DNA of 64,000 bases from the NCBI GenBank assembly GCA_020226215.1, contig CM035236.1:7693001-7757000 (forward strand). The letters run 5' to 3'. This DNA is from Sindora glabra (lineage: Eukaryota > Streptophyta > Magnoliopsida > Fabales > Fabaceae). A program made the position numbers and the translations under genes. The notes beneath the pieces were generated by a model. It ran no database searches. It saw only the letters and a program-made list of their open reading frames with translations, and was not told the DNA's origin. Below are positions 25,833 through 38,852 of the stretch, piece after piece; positions within the stretch are counted from its first letter, which is position 1; every line of letters starts with the position of its first letter.

Positions 25833-27180
25833 AATTATTATAGAACTACTAAACACCAAAAGAGTTAAGGAGCAAAAGTTTAATATAGGATTTGAATAAA
25901 TTTGAATTGACAAAAACGAGATCAATCTTGGAAAAAAAATAAAAAAATGAGGAAAAAATAAAAAAATCATTTTAAAAAATCTTTTTTCACCAACCAGAGT
26001 AGGCAAAACATTAAGCACATAGATCTTGAAAAATTATATGAAATAAAAAAAAACTCATCCAAAATGGATAATAAAAAATAAAGTTGTGATCATTTAAAGT
26101 TTTGAGTTCAATCTACATGTTTTTTGCCAGGTGGACCCTACAAAACCTAAATTTCCTTATTTTCTATGGAAAAATCATGAGAAGATAAATGAAAATGAGT
26201 AGTTATATGTAAAAATTGGTTAACTAATCAAAGAGTTATGCTCTTCTAAAATTCTTAATTTACAATTGCATCTTTATGATTAAAAAAATGATATTTTGAG
26301 AATATAATATTAATAATTTATAAAATTAGCACTTCTTTGAAATAAAAATCAGTGCTAACACCTCTTTAAAAGAAAGTTTACGAAGCGACACCAGATGCAA
26401 TTTATCGAATATAGTATGAATTTATTTTACCCATGAAAATTTGATTCAGATTACACCAATCAATAATTTATCGATTTACTAATTAAACAGGTGGATTCAG
26501 TGTGATTTTACTATGCCTTAGAAATAAAGAACATAACATGTGCTCTTAGGGAATACTTTTTTGAATAAAACATTTTGAAAATATTGGAAAATTTGAAATT
26601 TTATATTTAAAAAATGATAATTTTACTTAATTTTTATGAATAAGGATGATAATTAATATAGTGTTTTAAGAATAAATATAAATTTTATAAAATAATACCT
26701 ATTTTAATTGAATTTTAAATGATAAATTTGATAAATCAAATTATTCACTTAGAATCTTAAATAATTTAAATTTTTTATTTACTTATTATCAAGTAAAATA
26801 TTTTAAATTATAAAATTTAAATTTTTTAATAATTGAATTATTAATTTTAATTTCTAAAATCAACCACAAAATAAAAAAATTGAATTAGTAGAGTAAATGG
26901 CTGACACTTCAACAACAAAGTACTATCGAACAAAAGGTCTCATTGAAGCCTCCAACACTAATACTATTTGGCAAGCAAATTATAGAAGAGAAATATTTAA
27001 TGAAATTGAGATTTTATTGGAGAAAATTAGCTTTGAATGTGTCAAGTCAAAACTTAATAAATAACCATCATATATGATATACAAGAGTTCTTGATTAAAT
27101 TTTATATGAAAATAATTTAAATGTGAAATGTGTTAAATAGTAAGTGGAAGAAAATTTAATACTTAAAATTACACACGAGT

Positions 27181-27183
<3 letters not shown>
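25833..27183. other. AT-rich intergenic DNA, no gene seen
   Basis: The stretch is very AT-rich with frequent stops in all frames. A 71-codon minus-strand open frame at 25,803-26,018 is hydrophobic low-complexity sequence produced by A/T runs and starts inside the array edge. I see no coding sequence, RNA gene or clear transposon terminus. Confidence 0.6.

Positions 27184-27266
<83 letters not shown>
27184..27266. repeat. (AT)n microsatellite, ~83 bp
   Basis: An uninterrupted run of about 41 AT dinucleotides. It is self-complementary and can form a cruciform or hairpin. Its exact length may be unreliable in an assembly. Confidence 0.97.
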
Positions 27267-27269
<3 letters not shown>

Positions 27270-28009
27270 AAAAATTAGTGTAACTTTTCCTTTTATCAAT
27301 GATGTAATTTTTCTAATTTCATGTCATTCTATATTTCTTACATTAAGATTCAAGTATTTTGTTTGGAAATTTTTTTATAAAAAATATTATTTACTTATAT
27401 ATAAATAAAGAAATATTTTGCAACTTATAATATTTTAATAAAATAATATATGATATCATAATAATTAAAAAAAATTCATTAAAATAGCAATATTTTTATG
27501 AATTTTTTATATTTAATATTAAATAAATAAAATATTTATGTTATATTAATATTTTATATCTGTAAAAATAAATAAATAAGATTTCTTTCTTTTATAATAA
27601 ACAGAGGGTGGTTAAGTACACAAAGCTCCGAAAAATTAGGAGAGAAAGCGAAAGCACTTAATACACAAGTCTATTTTTTTAACCTTCCCAATTTGTTTGT
27701 GTGGTTTACACCACCTCAATCTTCACTTTACTAAATCAACTTAGCTTCAACTTGCAATGGTTAATGAGTGATACTACTTAATCTAATATATGTTACAACA
27801 CTTAATTTATTTTAGTAGTCTAATTGCTTTTCAAATATTTCTTTCGAGCTTGCTAGGTTTAGTATATCTAATTGCAATCCCTTGTTGGAGTTTGATTAAT
27901 AGTGTAAATCAGAGAAATGAACTAGTAAAAAAAAATTTTGAAATTAAGAATGAATTTGCTTATAATCCTGATCATTTGAGTACATCTGTTTCATTTAGAT
28001 GATGCCATT
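27267..28009. other. AT-rich stretch leading into a LINE remnant; no gene seen
   Basis: The stretch is dense in A/T runs up to ~27,600. Base composition becomes more mixed from 27,601 (AACAGAGGGTGGTTAAGTAC), which could be the 5' leader of the LINE remnant downstream, but I cannot define its terminus. A 70-codon plus-strand frame (27,790-28,002) has no recognisable domain; it may belong to the same degraded element. Confidence 0.4.
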
Positions 28010-28880
28010 GACTTGTCTTAAAGTCCAACCCTAAAATAGTTTAATAAAGCAGAGAAAGATAGAGTTATTGTTTGATTCATTCTTTATTGGATGGCATGTA
28101 CTTATTTGCAAATTCCTTAAATGAAAATTTACATTTTGTTTAGCGAATCAAAGGGTAATTTTAAGTTGTTGGAAAATTGGCAAAGCTCATATTATTCAAT
28201 TTCAATTAAAAAAAACTAGGACTATATTTTTCATAATGGCACATAGCTTATTAAAAGGGCTCTTTTGATACTAAAGATATAGGAACCCAATCTTAGACTT
28301 GACATTGCTTATGTTAACACTTTTCCTATTTGATTCTAAATATAGGGCATACCTTTAGAATATTAACCAGTTCAATTTGTAGAATCTATGGGCTTTATGA
28401 TTGGTTAGGTTTAATGGGTAGACTGGCCTCCTAGTTATCCACATAACCTTTATTTCATGCAGATGTGGATTCAGATTAAGCCCCATGAATATCTTTTTAT
28501 AAGATTTCATCTACAATTAGATGATGGATCATATGTTTAGGTCCAATACAAATATGAAAGAATTTTTAATATATGTCTTGCTTGTGGTTGCACTAGACAT
28601 TCTTATAATGTTTATATCCATAGCTATGAACAAGTTTCAAAGGATATTAAAAGACAGATGAGGTAGATTTGAGAATGATTTCATATGGAAGATTGGATGG
28701 TTATAAAGAGGCTATATTTTGTTACTAACGCATAAGCATTTGGAACTAGTATACATTGATTAACTACAAAAGTAAGATTGAGATTTGAAGCTAATAGACT
28801 ATACTATGTTCTGGTTGATGTCTCTAAAGCCTAATTAAATAATCATCAAGAACAAGTTATCTCTTTTATGATATTCAATA
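28010..28880 (+). pseudogene. Decayed LINE ORF1 (DUF4283 plus zinc-knuckle type)
   Basis: Translation across many stops gives the landmarks of plant L1-type LINE ORF1. Around 28,240-28,400 is a DUF4283-like stretch: a RALLIL core, then a run reading roughly 'pIw..I.GIPLEYLT'. Around 28,545-28,610 is YKYERIFNICLACGCTRHSY, matching the 'yErlp.fCy.CG..GHs..eC' knuckle, with the last Cys changed to Tyr. ORF1 of these elements is a nucleic-acid-binding protein that coats the element RNA. This copy has numerous in-frame stops and cannot make it. Family assignment is from motif pattern only. Confidence 0.6.
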
Positions 28881-29900
28881 AGATCAATCCACAGGTTCTT
28901 CTGACCAAGATCATTCTAAAAATATAGAGGATGCAATTAATATTGAAAATGTATTGCAAGATGGCATTTTATATAATAGAGATCGACAAGAGACAGAAAA
29001 TCATGAGCATACTAATGCAAGGTTACTTATTTAGCAACTCATTTCTATAATTTAGATAATGACATTATGAACAAAGGCATGCAAGAAGCTAATATGAACT
29101 CAATTGATGGCAATTTATATCTACCTACAATTCAAGCTTTTATTGATGAAGATTATAGATTAATGCAATAGAAAAATTAAGGTATTTGATCATTCTTGAT
29201 GGTGTTCAATTTCTTACTAATGCTGCTTACATTCAGTTAAGCAATGAAAAAGTTAAACTAGTAATGTTACTAAATTACATGCTATTTCATTTTGTTTCAT
29301 AATGGATTTAAATAAGCAAAATGTTGAAATCAATACAAAGCCTATGTTTTTGGAAGCTCTAGTTGAGAATCAACCTCATAATAAATGTAATGAATTTAGA
29401 AACAAAGTTAGTTTTTCTCTTGGAATGGCATCTAATTTAAGAAAAAGGTTTGAGATTTGGAATAAAAGGATTGGCCCTAATTTAGCAAATGACGTGATTG
29501 ATACAATTCTTATTGTGGACAATTAATTTAAATTTACTAGCAAATATAAAACCAAAAGAAGGAATGGTAAATTTCAAGCAATGTTTCTGGCTTTAAAAGA
29601 TCAACATTTGCTCTCATAGGTTAGATGGAATAGGTAATTGTGCATTTTTCTCTAATTTGTAAGGCTTTAAAATTGTTCTACAAATGAAATTCTTAAGTCG
29701 CAGTCTAGTATGCTTGACATTTGCAAGGAACTTAGGAAGATAATGGAAGGATTTGAGGAGTTATAGATATTTTGTGAAAAGAGAATGAAATTTCTAGTTA
29801 ATAAAGAAACTTTAAATATGCTTAGTAGTAGTTGTTTAGTAGGTAGTTATAATAGGGGGTTATTATGCCTTTTTAATTAAAATTTATTTTTGAATAAAAA
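28010..29900 (+). mobile_element. Degenerate LINE remnant with ORF1 and 3' end, most of ORF2 missing
   Basis: Decayed ORF1 (28,010-28,880) is followed by its acidic tail and by short open pieces, for example 74 codons at 29,302-29,526 with a FRNKVSFSLGMAS stretch. The end near 29,850-29,900 (AGGGGGTTATTATGCC, then A-rich) looks like the 3' end of a plant LINE. The reverse transcriptase and endonuclease are not recognisable in between. That fits a large internal deletion or extreme decay. Boundaries are approximate and no target duplication was confirmed. Confidence 0.45.
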
Positions 29901-32900
29901 AAGTGCACAAAACTTTAAAAATCAACCAAAGCTCAACAGACTATGTTACTTATAACCTTTTATCTAAAAAGATTTTAGACTAGGAACAAAGTAAGATAAA
30001 GACAAAGTGCAAACTTTTGGCTAGGCATTATTTTAGGTCGATATGACTAGAAGCAATTTAAAGGGAAAGATGATCGATTGTTAAGTAAACTCATCCCCGT
30101 AGGAAAAGTTACATAATATGCTATTATAAAGTGATTAATCAATAAGGGAAAGTCAAAGATATGAATACTAGTACTCATAGTAGTTGGAAAATCATCCAAA
30201 CATGCCACGTAGATAGCATATTGGTGACTACTCTAAAAAATGTATAACTACCTCCAAACAAATAATTACTCAGTTTGAGACTATAATATAGAATGATTTT
30301 TTTTTTTTTTGCCAAAATTATTACGCAAAGCACATTAAGCACTTTGTGTTTTGCAACACTTTGCTATCATCTTTTTATTTTACTTCTTGCACTTTATTAT
30401 AATCTAAACACTAATTTTTGAACGAGAGTGAGGATGGTTCCCAAATCATGCTATCGTTTATATACTATTTTTTGTTTTAGGACTTTGCAAAGGTTGTCAG
30501 TAAATTATTACTTGAATTGCAAATTTTCTAGACATATTTATGTATAGTTTGCATATTTATGTAATTATGTCCTTTTTATTAATGTTATTTATTGCTTCTC
30601 TTGCATTGCATCAATTAACTTCAAAATTACGCCAAAACAAATGGAAAAGACTCCACTAAAAAAAAGGTTGAATCATTTGTTTCAATAATTTTCGACCAAA
30701 ACGATTACTGAATGACTAAGCAATTACACGAGGAGAGACATGGACCCATGTTGCAGATCATTTTCGCTGTGTCTTGTATATTTTGTAAATAATGTTGCAG
30801 AAATGTAAATTCCTGGCAGAGGTGATAGATGGACGATAATCAGGAAGCTGGTGATGGAAGGCCAATACCCAGGACAGATATTATTCAGCATTAGCAGGTG
30901 GGATCCACCCAACTATAGGAAACAAAGAAGTGCCATACAATCACTTCTAATAGTCAAAGAGCTTATCAAGTGTGAGTGACTTGCCTAGCACTTGCAACCA
31001 ATAATTTAAAGTTCATAATATAAATAGTATAATGTGGTAGATTAAATTTGCATCATCGCGCCATCAACAGTCAATAGTTAGCATAATTTAGGAAAAGAAA
31101 GTAGAGTTAATTAATATTAATAATTTAGAGAATCTTTGAGAAAAAGGAATTATTTTATTTATCACTTATACTTGGCATAAATAACATCTGAATATAATAA
31201 ATATATATATAATTATTTAAGTGTCCTTATAACTCTAGTTACATAAATTTAATCACACGGGTCATACATATTAATATGTATATATTTTTACATTCAAATC
31301 ACATATTTATATATAATGAATCTAATTAATAGAAATTTAATATACACATGTATCTAAATACTTAGAAATTACAAAATTATTATTTAAAAAAAATATGGAC
31401 GGCATATAATAATAATTCTCATTTTTTAGGTTTTGACTGTTATTAATTTTAGAAAACAGTTACATTTTATATACTTAAAAATTTGCTAAGTGGCTAGCTG
31501 TTCCTTTAAATTTTAAAAAATTTACAATTTCCACTCTTAAATGTTTAAAAAGTTAAAAATTACCTCCTCAAAATTTTTTAAAAAAATTAATTGACTCTTA
31601 ATTTTAAGCCTAAACTAGTTTACATATACATTGTAAGGGCATATATTTCTTCTTTTATAAGGTACAAAGTTTGCACGGAATCTGTTATTAATTCTAATTG
31701 TTTTTTAAATTTATGTTACAGAACTCATATTTTTATGATAAAATAAAATATTTAATTCAAATTTTGTGATTTATAGGTTAAAAAAACAAGTCTTTCAATA
31801 AAGTATATGTAACATATTTATTAATTTAGATTTAAAAATCAATAAAATTAACATTTTCATAATTTCTTCAAGCTTCAAGGGAATAAATTATAACTTTTTA
31901 AAGTTTAAAGATGCGATTTTTTTGTTTTTAAGATTCAAGGAAGCAATTTTCCGGTCAATGAAATTTTAAGAATATAAAATAATTTTTTCATTATTTTTAA
32001 TATGATGAGTGATGTCCCAATTCCATGTCGTTTTGCCAAAAAAAATCAGAGATAAATCAAAAATTATTCTTACGCATAATATTATAAACTTTTTAACCTA
32101 ATGGACGTATTTATTACTAATTAATAGTCTTAATGGGAGTTAAAAAGAATTTGCTTAATTTTGATAATACACAACAGTGGACATGAATTTTAGGAACATG
32201 TATGACCGAAGTGACATTCATCATTTTGAAAGTGAAACTTACTTCATGATTGCGCTTGGTGTGGATAATCAAATTGCACTCTTTGACTTTTTAGAAGTTA
32301 TCTCTAAATTTTCAACTTTAATCGAAACTTTATCTGTTCAGTGCTATCCTGAAATCATGAAGTTTGTTGCATCACTCCTATCCCTAAAGCCATTATCGAT
32401 CCATTAGCAAATGCGCAGAAATATGAATACTTATTGGTTGAATGAAGTTCCTTGCACGGATGAAATCAAATATGAATATTTGTTCATTAACAGATACTGA
32501 ATCAGTGAATAGAGAGATATTCTATTGGCATATTAATTAATCAAATTAATTGATAAGTATAATGATGTGAGTTTGAATTCTCTCTTGTTATTTTTCATTC
32601 TTTTTTTTTAATAATTAGGTGCTCCCATTAATTAATGATGGTTCCTATCGAGAGAGAGAGAGAATACACAATGAAGATTAAGAAAAATAAAATAAAATTA
32701 CCATTTAACACATAAAGTAAAGATAAGCCAAAAATTAATTAGACTTCATGTGTAAGTTTAGTGCGACATAAGCTAAGTACTAGACTCCATTGTTCAGTGC
32801 GAGATAGCTAAATTACTGGGCCGATTGAAAAAGCAGATGGCAGTTATCATCAATAATTGTTTTGGTTTGGAAAGAGCACATATGTAAGATTATGATCACT

Positions 32901-35900
32901 TTAAATGTTATATGGAAACTAATAATGTAATTATATAAACAAATAATTGCAAAATTTTTGTGTAAGTTTGAAATCTTTACTTTTTGTTCGAAATAAGGGT
33001 GAAATTGTTTATTTTAATATAATTTGATCATAGATGAATCTATATGATGTTAATTCATATGTAAACAAAACTTACACTAATATGAGAATACTTGATTTAA
33101 AAAAATTAACATAAAATTATAATGAAAATTGATAAATTTCAATCTTCAAAACATGGAAAAAAATAAAAAAATAATAATAATCAGTACCGGACTTTAAAGA
33201 TTACTCCAACCTTTTGTAAAGGATGGATACGTTAAGAGAAGGTGAATTAGATTTTTTTCAAAATCTTTTCTCAATATAAAAACATAGCTTTTTGCAATTA
33301 AAAACAAGGCTCTTGGGAATAATGAAATTGAGAATGGACAATATTTTATTAATCAAGTTCTATAACTTATAAATCAATACTTATAATAGCTCAATCAAGC
33401 GATAAATTTAATAAATTGTAAGAAATTAAAAGAGAGATAAAGAAGAGAGATTACAAATTATGTATAATGATTCTACCAAGAAGAGAATCTTTTTTCAATG
33501 TACATCTACTTTTCAAAGTTGAAAAGCCCTTCAACTCTATAATTAGTGCACTAAAAAATCCTTCAAAATGACATTTAAGAAGCCTTACAAGTCTTAGATT
33601 GTACAATTCCTTCCTATGTGTTTCTCCACACAAGAACACTCCTTAGAACTACCTTACACTAACAAAAATATGAAATCCACCATCCATGAAGAAAAACCTA
33701 AAAATAATGAATAGGGATAGAGAAATTTTTAGTAAACCCTTACACAAATATAACTTAAAAGAGTTAAATGATTGAATCTCAAGACATATGGCTTAAATGG
33801 TTGAAATTTAGATTGTAAAAATGAAAAGTCAGAGAGTAACAGGGTTTTTGTGCGTCAACTTACCTAAAAAATGATATTAAAATGTCCATATGAGTAGGGT
33901 TTGAATAAAAATTGTTGCTCATTGGCAGTTGACATTTTTTAAGATTGCATTCATTGATAGTTAACAATACAAGTTTGAAAATTCAAAATTTTGAATTATA
34001 ATTAATTATGTAATTATTGTAAAGTCTCTAGTAGTTCATAGTCAATTATAATCCAAATGACTTCTCTCTGGATCAATATAATCACTATTAATTCAAAGAT
34101 TTACCTTTAAATCATAATATTTGACTATGTAACCAAATATAATTAAAAAATGAACTTTTAATGCAAATCTAATTTTTGAAAATTTATTATAAGATAAAAC
34201 TTTTCCTTTTCAAATTCATTTTGATTTAAAACACTTGCGATACAAAAACATTTATTTTAATAATGTTTTTTGAAACATTTGGGTCATAACACCTTAAAAT
34301 TAAATCATATACATTAATTTTCCTAAAGTCTTAAAACTATTTCTTCAAAAAAAATCTTTAAAAGGACTTCAAGAATTCTTCAAGCCAAGCTTCTTAAAAA
34401 AAGATTTATGATTATTTAATAAGAAGCCTTTCACATAAACAAAACAATTCAAAATTCAATCTTCAAAATAAAAACAATTCATAGGGGGTTAAGTCAACAA
34501 TCTTATGCAAGTAACATTTACTTATATAGGATGTTAATAGATAACTATTGATCACATACAGAGGGCATTCGTATTATATTGAACGGTCGCCCTTTTACGC
34601 TTGGACTCATCAACGAGGCACGTGATTGAATATTTTGAGTAATGTAAAAATCAAAATTATCCCATTTAGCTTTTGGTGTTGCCATAATTTCTAGGGCATA
34701 ATTGATTTGAATTACTTCTAAAAAAAATAGACCATATATGTATAAAATTACTTCTCTACCAATATAAAATAATTTTTTTTTCTGACGTCTTCTATTCTAA
34801 TGTCAAATAGGTATATGAATTAAGATTTAAATTTCTCCTATTATTAATATAAATTAATTTTATACTATTACCCATTTATATATTATTATATCTTTAAAAA
34901 TATTAAATTTTTTATTATCAGCAAAAAATTTTAATCAATATTAATTTCTTAATGAGACGTCACATTTTTATTCATTAGTAGTGTAAAAAAATTTACACTA
35001 ATAATATATCAAATTTAAACCTTATCAATTACCGATATGCGTTTTTTTTCTTCTTAATTATAGACTATCATTTTCTTTAATGATATCCGACAAATGAAGG
35101 AGTTTTGAACTTCTAGCAATTTAAGAATATTAAAAGATATAGATAAGTCTGGCTTTTCAATCATTTTCCCAGATTAGATTTTTAGTTAATATTGTATTAT
35201 GGCATTGTTCCCATCCCATATTATCACGCAAATCCAATAATTAATATGGATATCAGTCATTGTTATTGTTATTGTAGCTGACAAGCTCTTTATATAAAAC
35301 CGATTACGGGACAGCAGATGGACAAAACTGGTGGGGAAGTTGGCAGGAATTTGATGTTTTCATATTTTTGCCCAACCCACCAGAGACAAAGACAGTATTC
35401 GAATCAGAAACACAGTATCCATGTTCACATTCACCAACCATAATGTTATATCCAGATAATCCATATGGTTGATTCCTTCATCCTCATGTTGAGAGGCGTT
35501 AAAGTAAACCAGAGCGAGTTAAATTTTGGACAAAATTGGTTACATCTGTATGAAAAAAATTTAGTTTAGTTTGGCCTATAAATTTAATGTAGGCTAAAAT
35601 TTTAACCTAATTTGGTTTATGTATTTTTTTTTAAATCAATGTATCACTTGATTTGTTAAGCTATATAAACATATTAATAATTAATAAATATTTTTAAAAA
35701 ATATTATCAGAAGTAAAATTAAGTTTAATTAAATTAAGTATTGATATTATTAAATATAACTCAATATAAAATGTTGTTTAAGCTTGGATTAATAATAATA
35801 TTTTAATTTAAACTTGCTTTAACTAAAAGTTATAAAATTTAAAATTTAGCTCGATTCAAATCAAATTCAAATTTGATTTGATTCTAAAAAAATATTACAA

Positions 35901-37251
35901 TAACATTTATAGTTAAGAGAATAAAGATCTATAAGAATTTTTATACACTATTTAAAAGTATATAAATTTTCTTCTAAATATTATATATATTTATATATCA
36001 TATAATTTAATAATAAAAAGTACAAATCGACTTGTTAGGCTAATAGGGTAAACTTTAAATAAATATAGTTTATTTTGTAAAATGGCCTAAAAGTGTAGCT
36101 CAAGACTATTCTAATTTATAAAGAGACGTGATTAGATCAAAAATTAGTGGTAGAGTCACACTCAAGTGAGTTTGTACAAATGAAGACATTAAATTTTCTT
36201 AATTTCTTTTAAAATACATTAGATAATATTATATATAAATCCATTAAATTCTACAATTCAAATTCATTGAAATTTAATAAAATTGAATAATAAATCACAC
36301 ATCCTTTTTTATTTTGAATTGATCATAAAATTGTAAGTAATATGTATTTAGTACTACTCAATTAATATTTATATGAATACACTATTAATTGGTAACAATT
36401 CTTTATCTGATTCTTTTGTTCTTTTTTACAAATGTTAACAATTAGTATATATTTTTTATTTTTTATTTTTGTAGCTCTATTCCTATCTCTTAGAAAATGA
36501 CAATGAATCACTCTTTTTTTTTCCTTTTAATCAATTTACTTAGCAAGTCATAATTAAATTATTACAACATAATACAAATAACATATAAACAAGATTTTTA
36601 TATATAAGTAGGACTAAGTAATTCAAAATAAGTGAGCATAAAGTTACTTTCTATCCTTTTATTTTAATAGTTTGATTGTATCGACATATATCTATTTTTT
36701 TTAATGATATTGATAGTTAGTTGATCATCTAATGATTCAAATATATAAAAAATTTTAAAATAATTATAACTCGTGACTTTTTATCATATATTTTTATTCT
36801 TTAAGTAATATTTTTTATTATTAAAATTTACAAATAATAGTTTAATACACATTATATTAGAATATTTGCAAGAAGATTTAGCATAAAATTTTCAATTATG
36901 TATATAAAATATATTAACTTTTCATAAAATTTAAAATTTTATTTAGACTAATAAACATGTAAAAAGTTATAATCATATTAATGAAAATTACATAAAAAAA
37001 ATTTCAAAATTCTATTTTTGATAAAATTAGTTTAAACAAAAATTTGTAAAAATATAAAAAAAATTGCAAAACTTGTAAGAATATGTATTGGTTTTTATTG
37101 TCTTTGTGTAAGTACTAAAACAAAATTCTAAATCTAAAATTGAATATATAAATTTAAACCCATTCACATTGGATTATTGGCTCCGCCATTGTTAAAAATG
37201 GGTTAGGTTACTAGAGACTTATAAATCAAATGACCTACTTCCTCACCTAAA
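29901..37251. other. 7.3 kb of AT-rich intergenic DNA, no gene recognised
   Basis: I found no coding sequence I can support. The longest open frames (32,177-32,407 plus, 76 codons; 33,451-33,639 minus; 30,724-30,912 minus) have no family resemblance and lie in stop-rich surroundings. A T15-class run lies near 30,295 and a short (GA)n at 32,648-32,662. The patch 33,181-33,260 (GGTGAATTAGATTTTTTTCA) resembles sequence common in plant retroelement debris, without a definable element. At 35,290 there is a TATATAAA box followed by more GC-balanced DNA to 35,500, but no open frame follows it. Confidence 0.5.
34979..35000. repeat. Short inverted repeat TAGTGTAAA / TTTACACTA
   Basis: Nine bases are perfectly inverted around a 4-base spacer. 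Such TAGTGTAAA hairpins are common in plant miniature inverted-repeat elements, but no partner terminus was found nearby, so this is only a hairpin. Confidence 0.5.
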
Positions 37252-37399
37252 CATAATGTTGTGCTAAATTTATTCACCTAATGCACAATAAATTTTAATA
37301 ATCAATAAACTACATAATTAGTAAAATAAAAAAATTATTTTCGTGTTTTATTTTTGTTAGTATTAAAAGTATTTGTAATTTTTTAAACTATTATTCCAT
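37252..37399. repeat. Direct repeat B, copy 1 (~148 bp)
   Basis: From CATAATGTTGTGCTAAATTT to TTTTTTAAACTATTATTCC this stretch matches 39,439-39,590 with scattered substitutions. It abuts the T-run that marks the 3' end of the minus-strand LINE, and copy 2 lies beyond the LINE's far side. It could be an unusually long target duplication or an older duplication the LINE landed in. Confidence 0.75.
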
Positions 37400-37797
37400 A
37401 ACTTTTTTTTTTGCTAAAGGAGAAACAAAAAATTAACCAATACTTACATTACAAGAAGTGAACCTAGGAAAATAAATTAGAGATATGTGATCTCTAAGTA
37501 GAGAAATTACACCCTCCAATGGGCTACAAAGTAAAGTGAGGGATGCTTGTTCTTTTTTACCCATATTAACTAAATGATCAACACATTGATCTCTAGAAGA
37601 CTAGAAGAATATCCAAGTCTTCTATGGAATCCCTTAACCTAGGCACCTGTATGATTTCTTAGAAGACCACCCGCACTTGCCAGCCCAAGATTGCCTTGAA
37701 CAAATTCATATGCATTTAAAGCAAACCATCATCCTTGATTAATATTCCATTTCACAAGTAAAAGCACAAATGATTTAATTCCTCCTATTAAAGGTTG

Positions 37798-37806
37798 ACC
37801 AAGAGA
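37798..37806. repeat. 9-bp target-site duplication, left (ACCAAGAGA)
   Basis: Identical to 38,931-38,939 on the other side of the small MULE. Nine bp is the duplication length typical of Mutator-like elements. The sequence belongs to the host LINE. Confidence 0.9.
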
Positions 37807-37888
37807 GGCTAAAGTTCTAATTTACCCTTGTTTGTTAAACAAAATTTTATTTTACCGTTTTTATAAAATATTTTACTAAAATACGCAC
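37807..37888 (+). repeat. Left terminal inverted repeat of the small MULE
   Basis: About 82 bp ending in TACTAAAATACGCA. It shares the ordered words TTTTACCG...TAAAATATTTTACTAAAATACGCA with the large MULE's terminus at 58,618-58,697 and, inverted, with 38,850-38,930. Confidence 0.8.
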
Positions 37889-37899
37889 GGAAGGAGAGA

Positions 37900-37989
37900 G
37901 GCGCCAGATCGGGTGGCGCCTTTGGCAGCACATAATGGCGCCATTTTGAACGGCGCCTTTAGAGGAAAGGCGCCGTATGCTTTGGCGCC
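37900..37989. repeat. Subterminal cluster of GGCGCC-N9-GGCGCC modules (left, small MULE)
   Basis: Six GGCGCC palindromes occur in 90 bp, at 37,900, 37,915, 37,937, 37,952, 37,969 and 37,984. They form three pairs, each with a start-to-start distance of exactly 15 bp (9-bp spacers AGATCGGGT, ATTTTGAAC, GTATGCTTT). The same geometry occurs in the large MULE at 58,700-58,820. A protein-binding array, perhaps for transposase, is an inference. Confidence 0.88.
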
Positions 37990-38009
37990 TTCGACAGAAT
38001 TAAATTTAT

Positions 38010-38730
38010 GATTGAAGGCCCAAACCACCAATGCTTTTTCTATTGGCATAAATATGTATTTAACTGTTGCATGCCTTACATGATACGTCTTATACTTTAG
38101 GATTAGCTTATGCTTTTCTTTCCCCATCAGGGATCGACTTTCTGGAACTTATCAATTCTTGTCTCGTAGCCCCTCTCCCCTGTTCACTTCTGCGACTTTA
38201 ACCCGGAAGCCGATATCTGCACCTTGTCCATCAATTAGAGAAGTTTTATAATCGTCTAGGACTCCTTTGGGGACCTTTGAAGGAATCAAGATGGATATGT
38301 CCATCATCCAGAAGTGCGAAGCAAGACATCTCAAATATGGGAGGATCGGTCCTAAAGAATAGAGTCCCTCTCCTCGAGTCTGCGTATGGGATAATCTCGG
38401 TAAACTAGCAAAGGCGCTTACATAGACTCCTGTATCTGATCCCCCTCTTCAAGAGATGGAAAAGCTGATCAAACTCCATGAAGAATTGACTTTAAAGTAA
38501 AGGGCTTGCTCCCTTTCCTCACAAGTTAATCTGTGAGAGAGACCGCTCCACTTGGTTAGTGGATAAACTTTCATAAAGCGAAGCGTAGCATTTTTCTTAT
38601 TTTAAGAAGCATCCGCGGCACGAAAGCGATGTGAGTTCAAATAGGGTGCACCTAACTAGTCAGCTTACATAAAGATCGTCCTCACGAGTGAGATGAACAA
38701 GAACGCCAAGTAGGATGACATTTTCAAGGA
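38010..38730. other. Possible captured DNA inside the small MULE
   Basis: This interior is distinctly less AT-rich than anything within several kilobases and does not match the large MULE's corresponding region. A minus-strand open frame of 60 codons at 38,152-38,334 (containing SKVPKGVLDDYKTSLIDGQG) looks protein-like but I do not recognise it. Wording elsewhere, such as AAGCATCCGCGGCACGAAAG at 38,607, has the feel of plant mitochondrial non-coding DNA. Pack-MULEs commonly carry captured host fragments, so capture is plausible; the source is unknown. Confidence 0.4.
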
Positions 38731-38733
38731 AAG

Positions 38734-38852
38734 GACACCAATTCATATGGCGCCTCCAAACTAGACGGAAAAATGCCATTTTGAATGGCGCCCTATGGCT
38801 AGATTATCTTGTCAATTACGTTATTCAATATGGCGCCTTCGGCTCCGCGTGC
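38734..38852. repeat. Subterminal GGCGCC modules (right, small MULE)
   Basis: GGCGCC occurs at 38,749, 38,787 and 38,832. The first two have degraded partners exactly 15 bp upstream (GACACC at 38,734, AATGCC at 38,772), keeping the paired geometry of the left end. This mirrors the left subterminal cluster. Confidence 0.75.

Noticed and set aside
38607..38660. tRNA-like T-arm (GAGTTCAAATAGGGTGCACC)
   Set aside because: The flanking bases do not form the T stem, and no anticodon arm or acceptor stem fits upstream.
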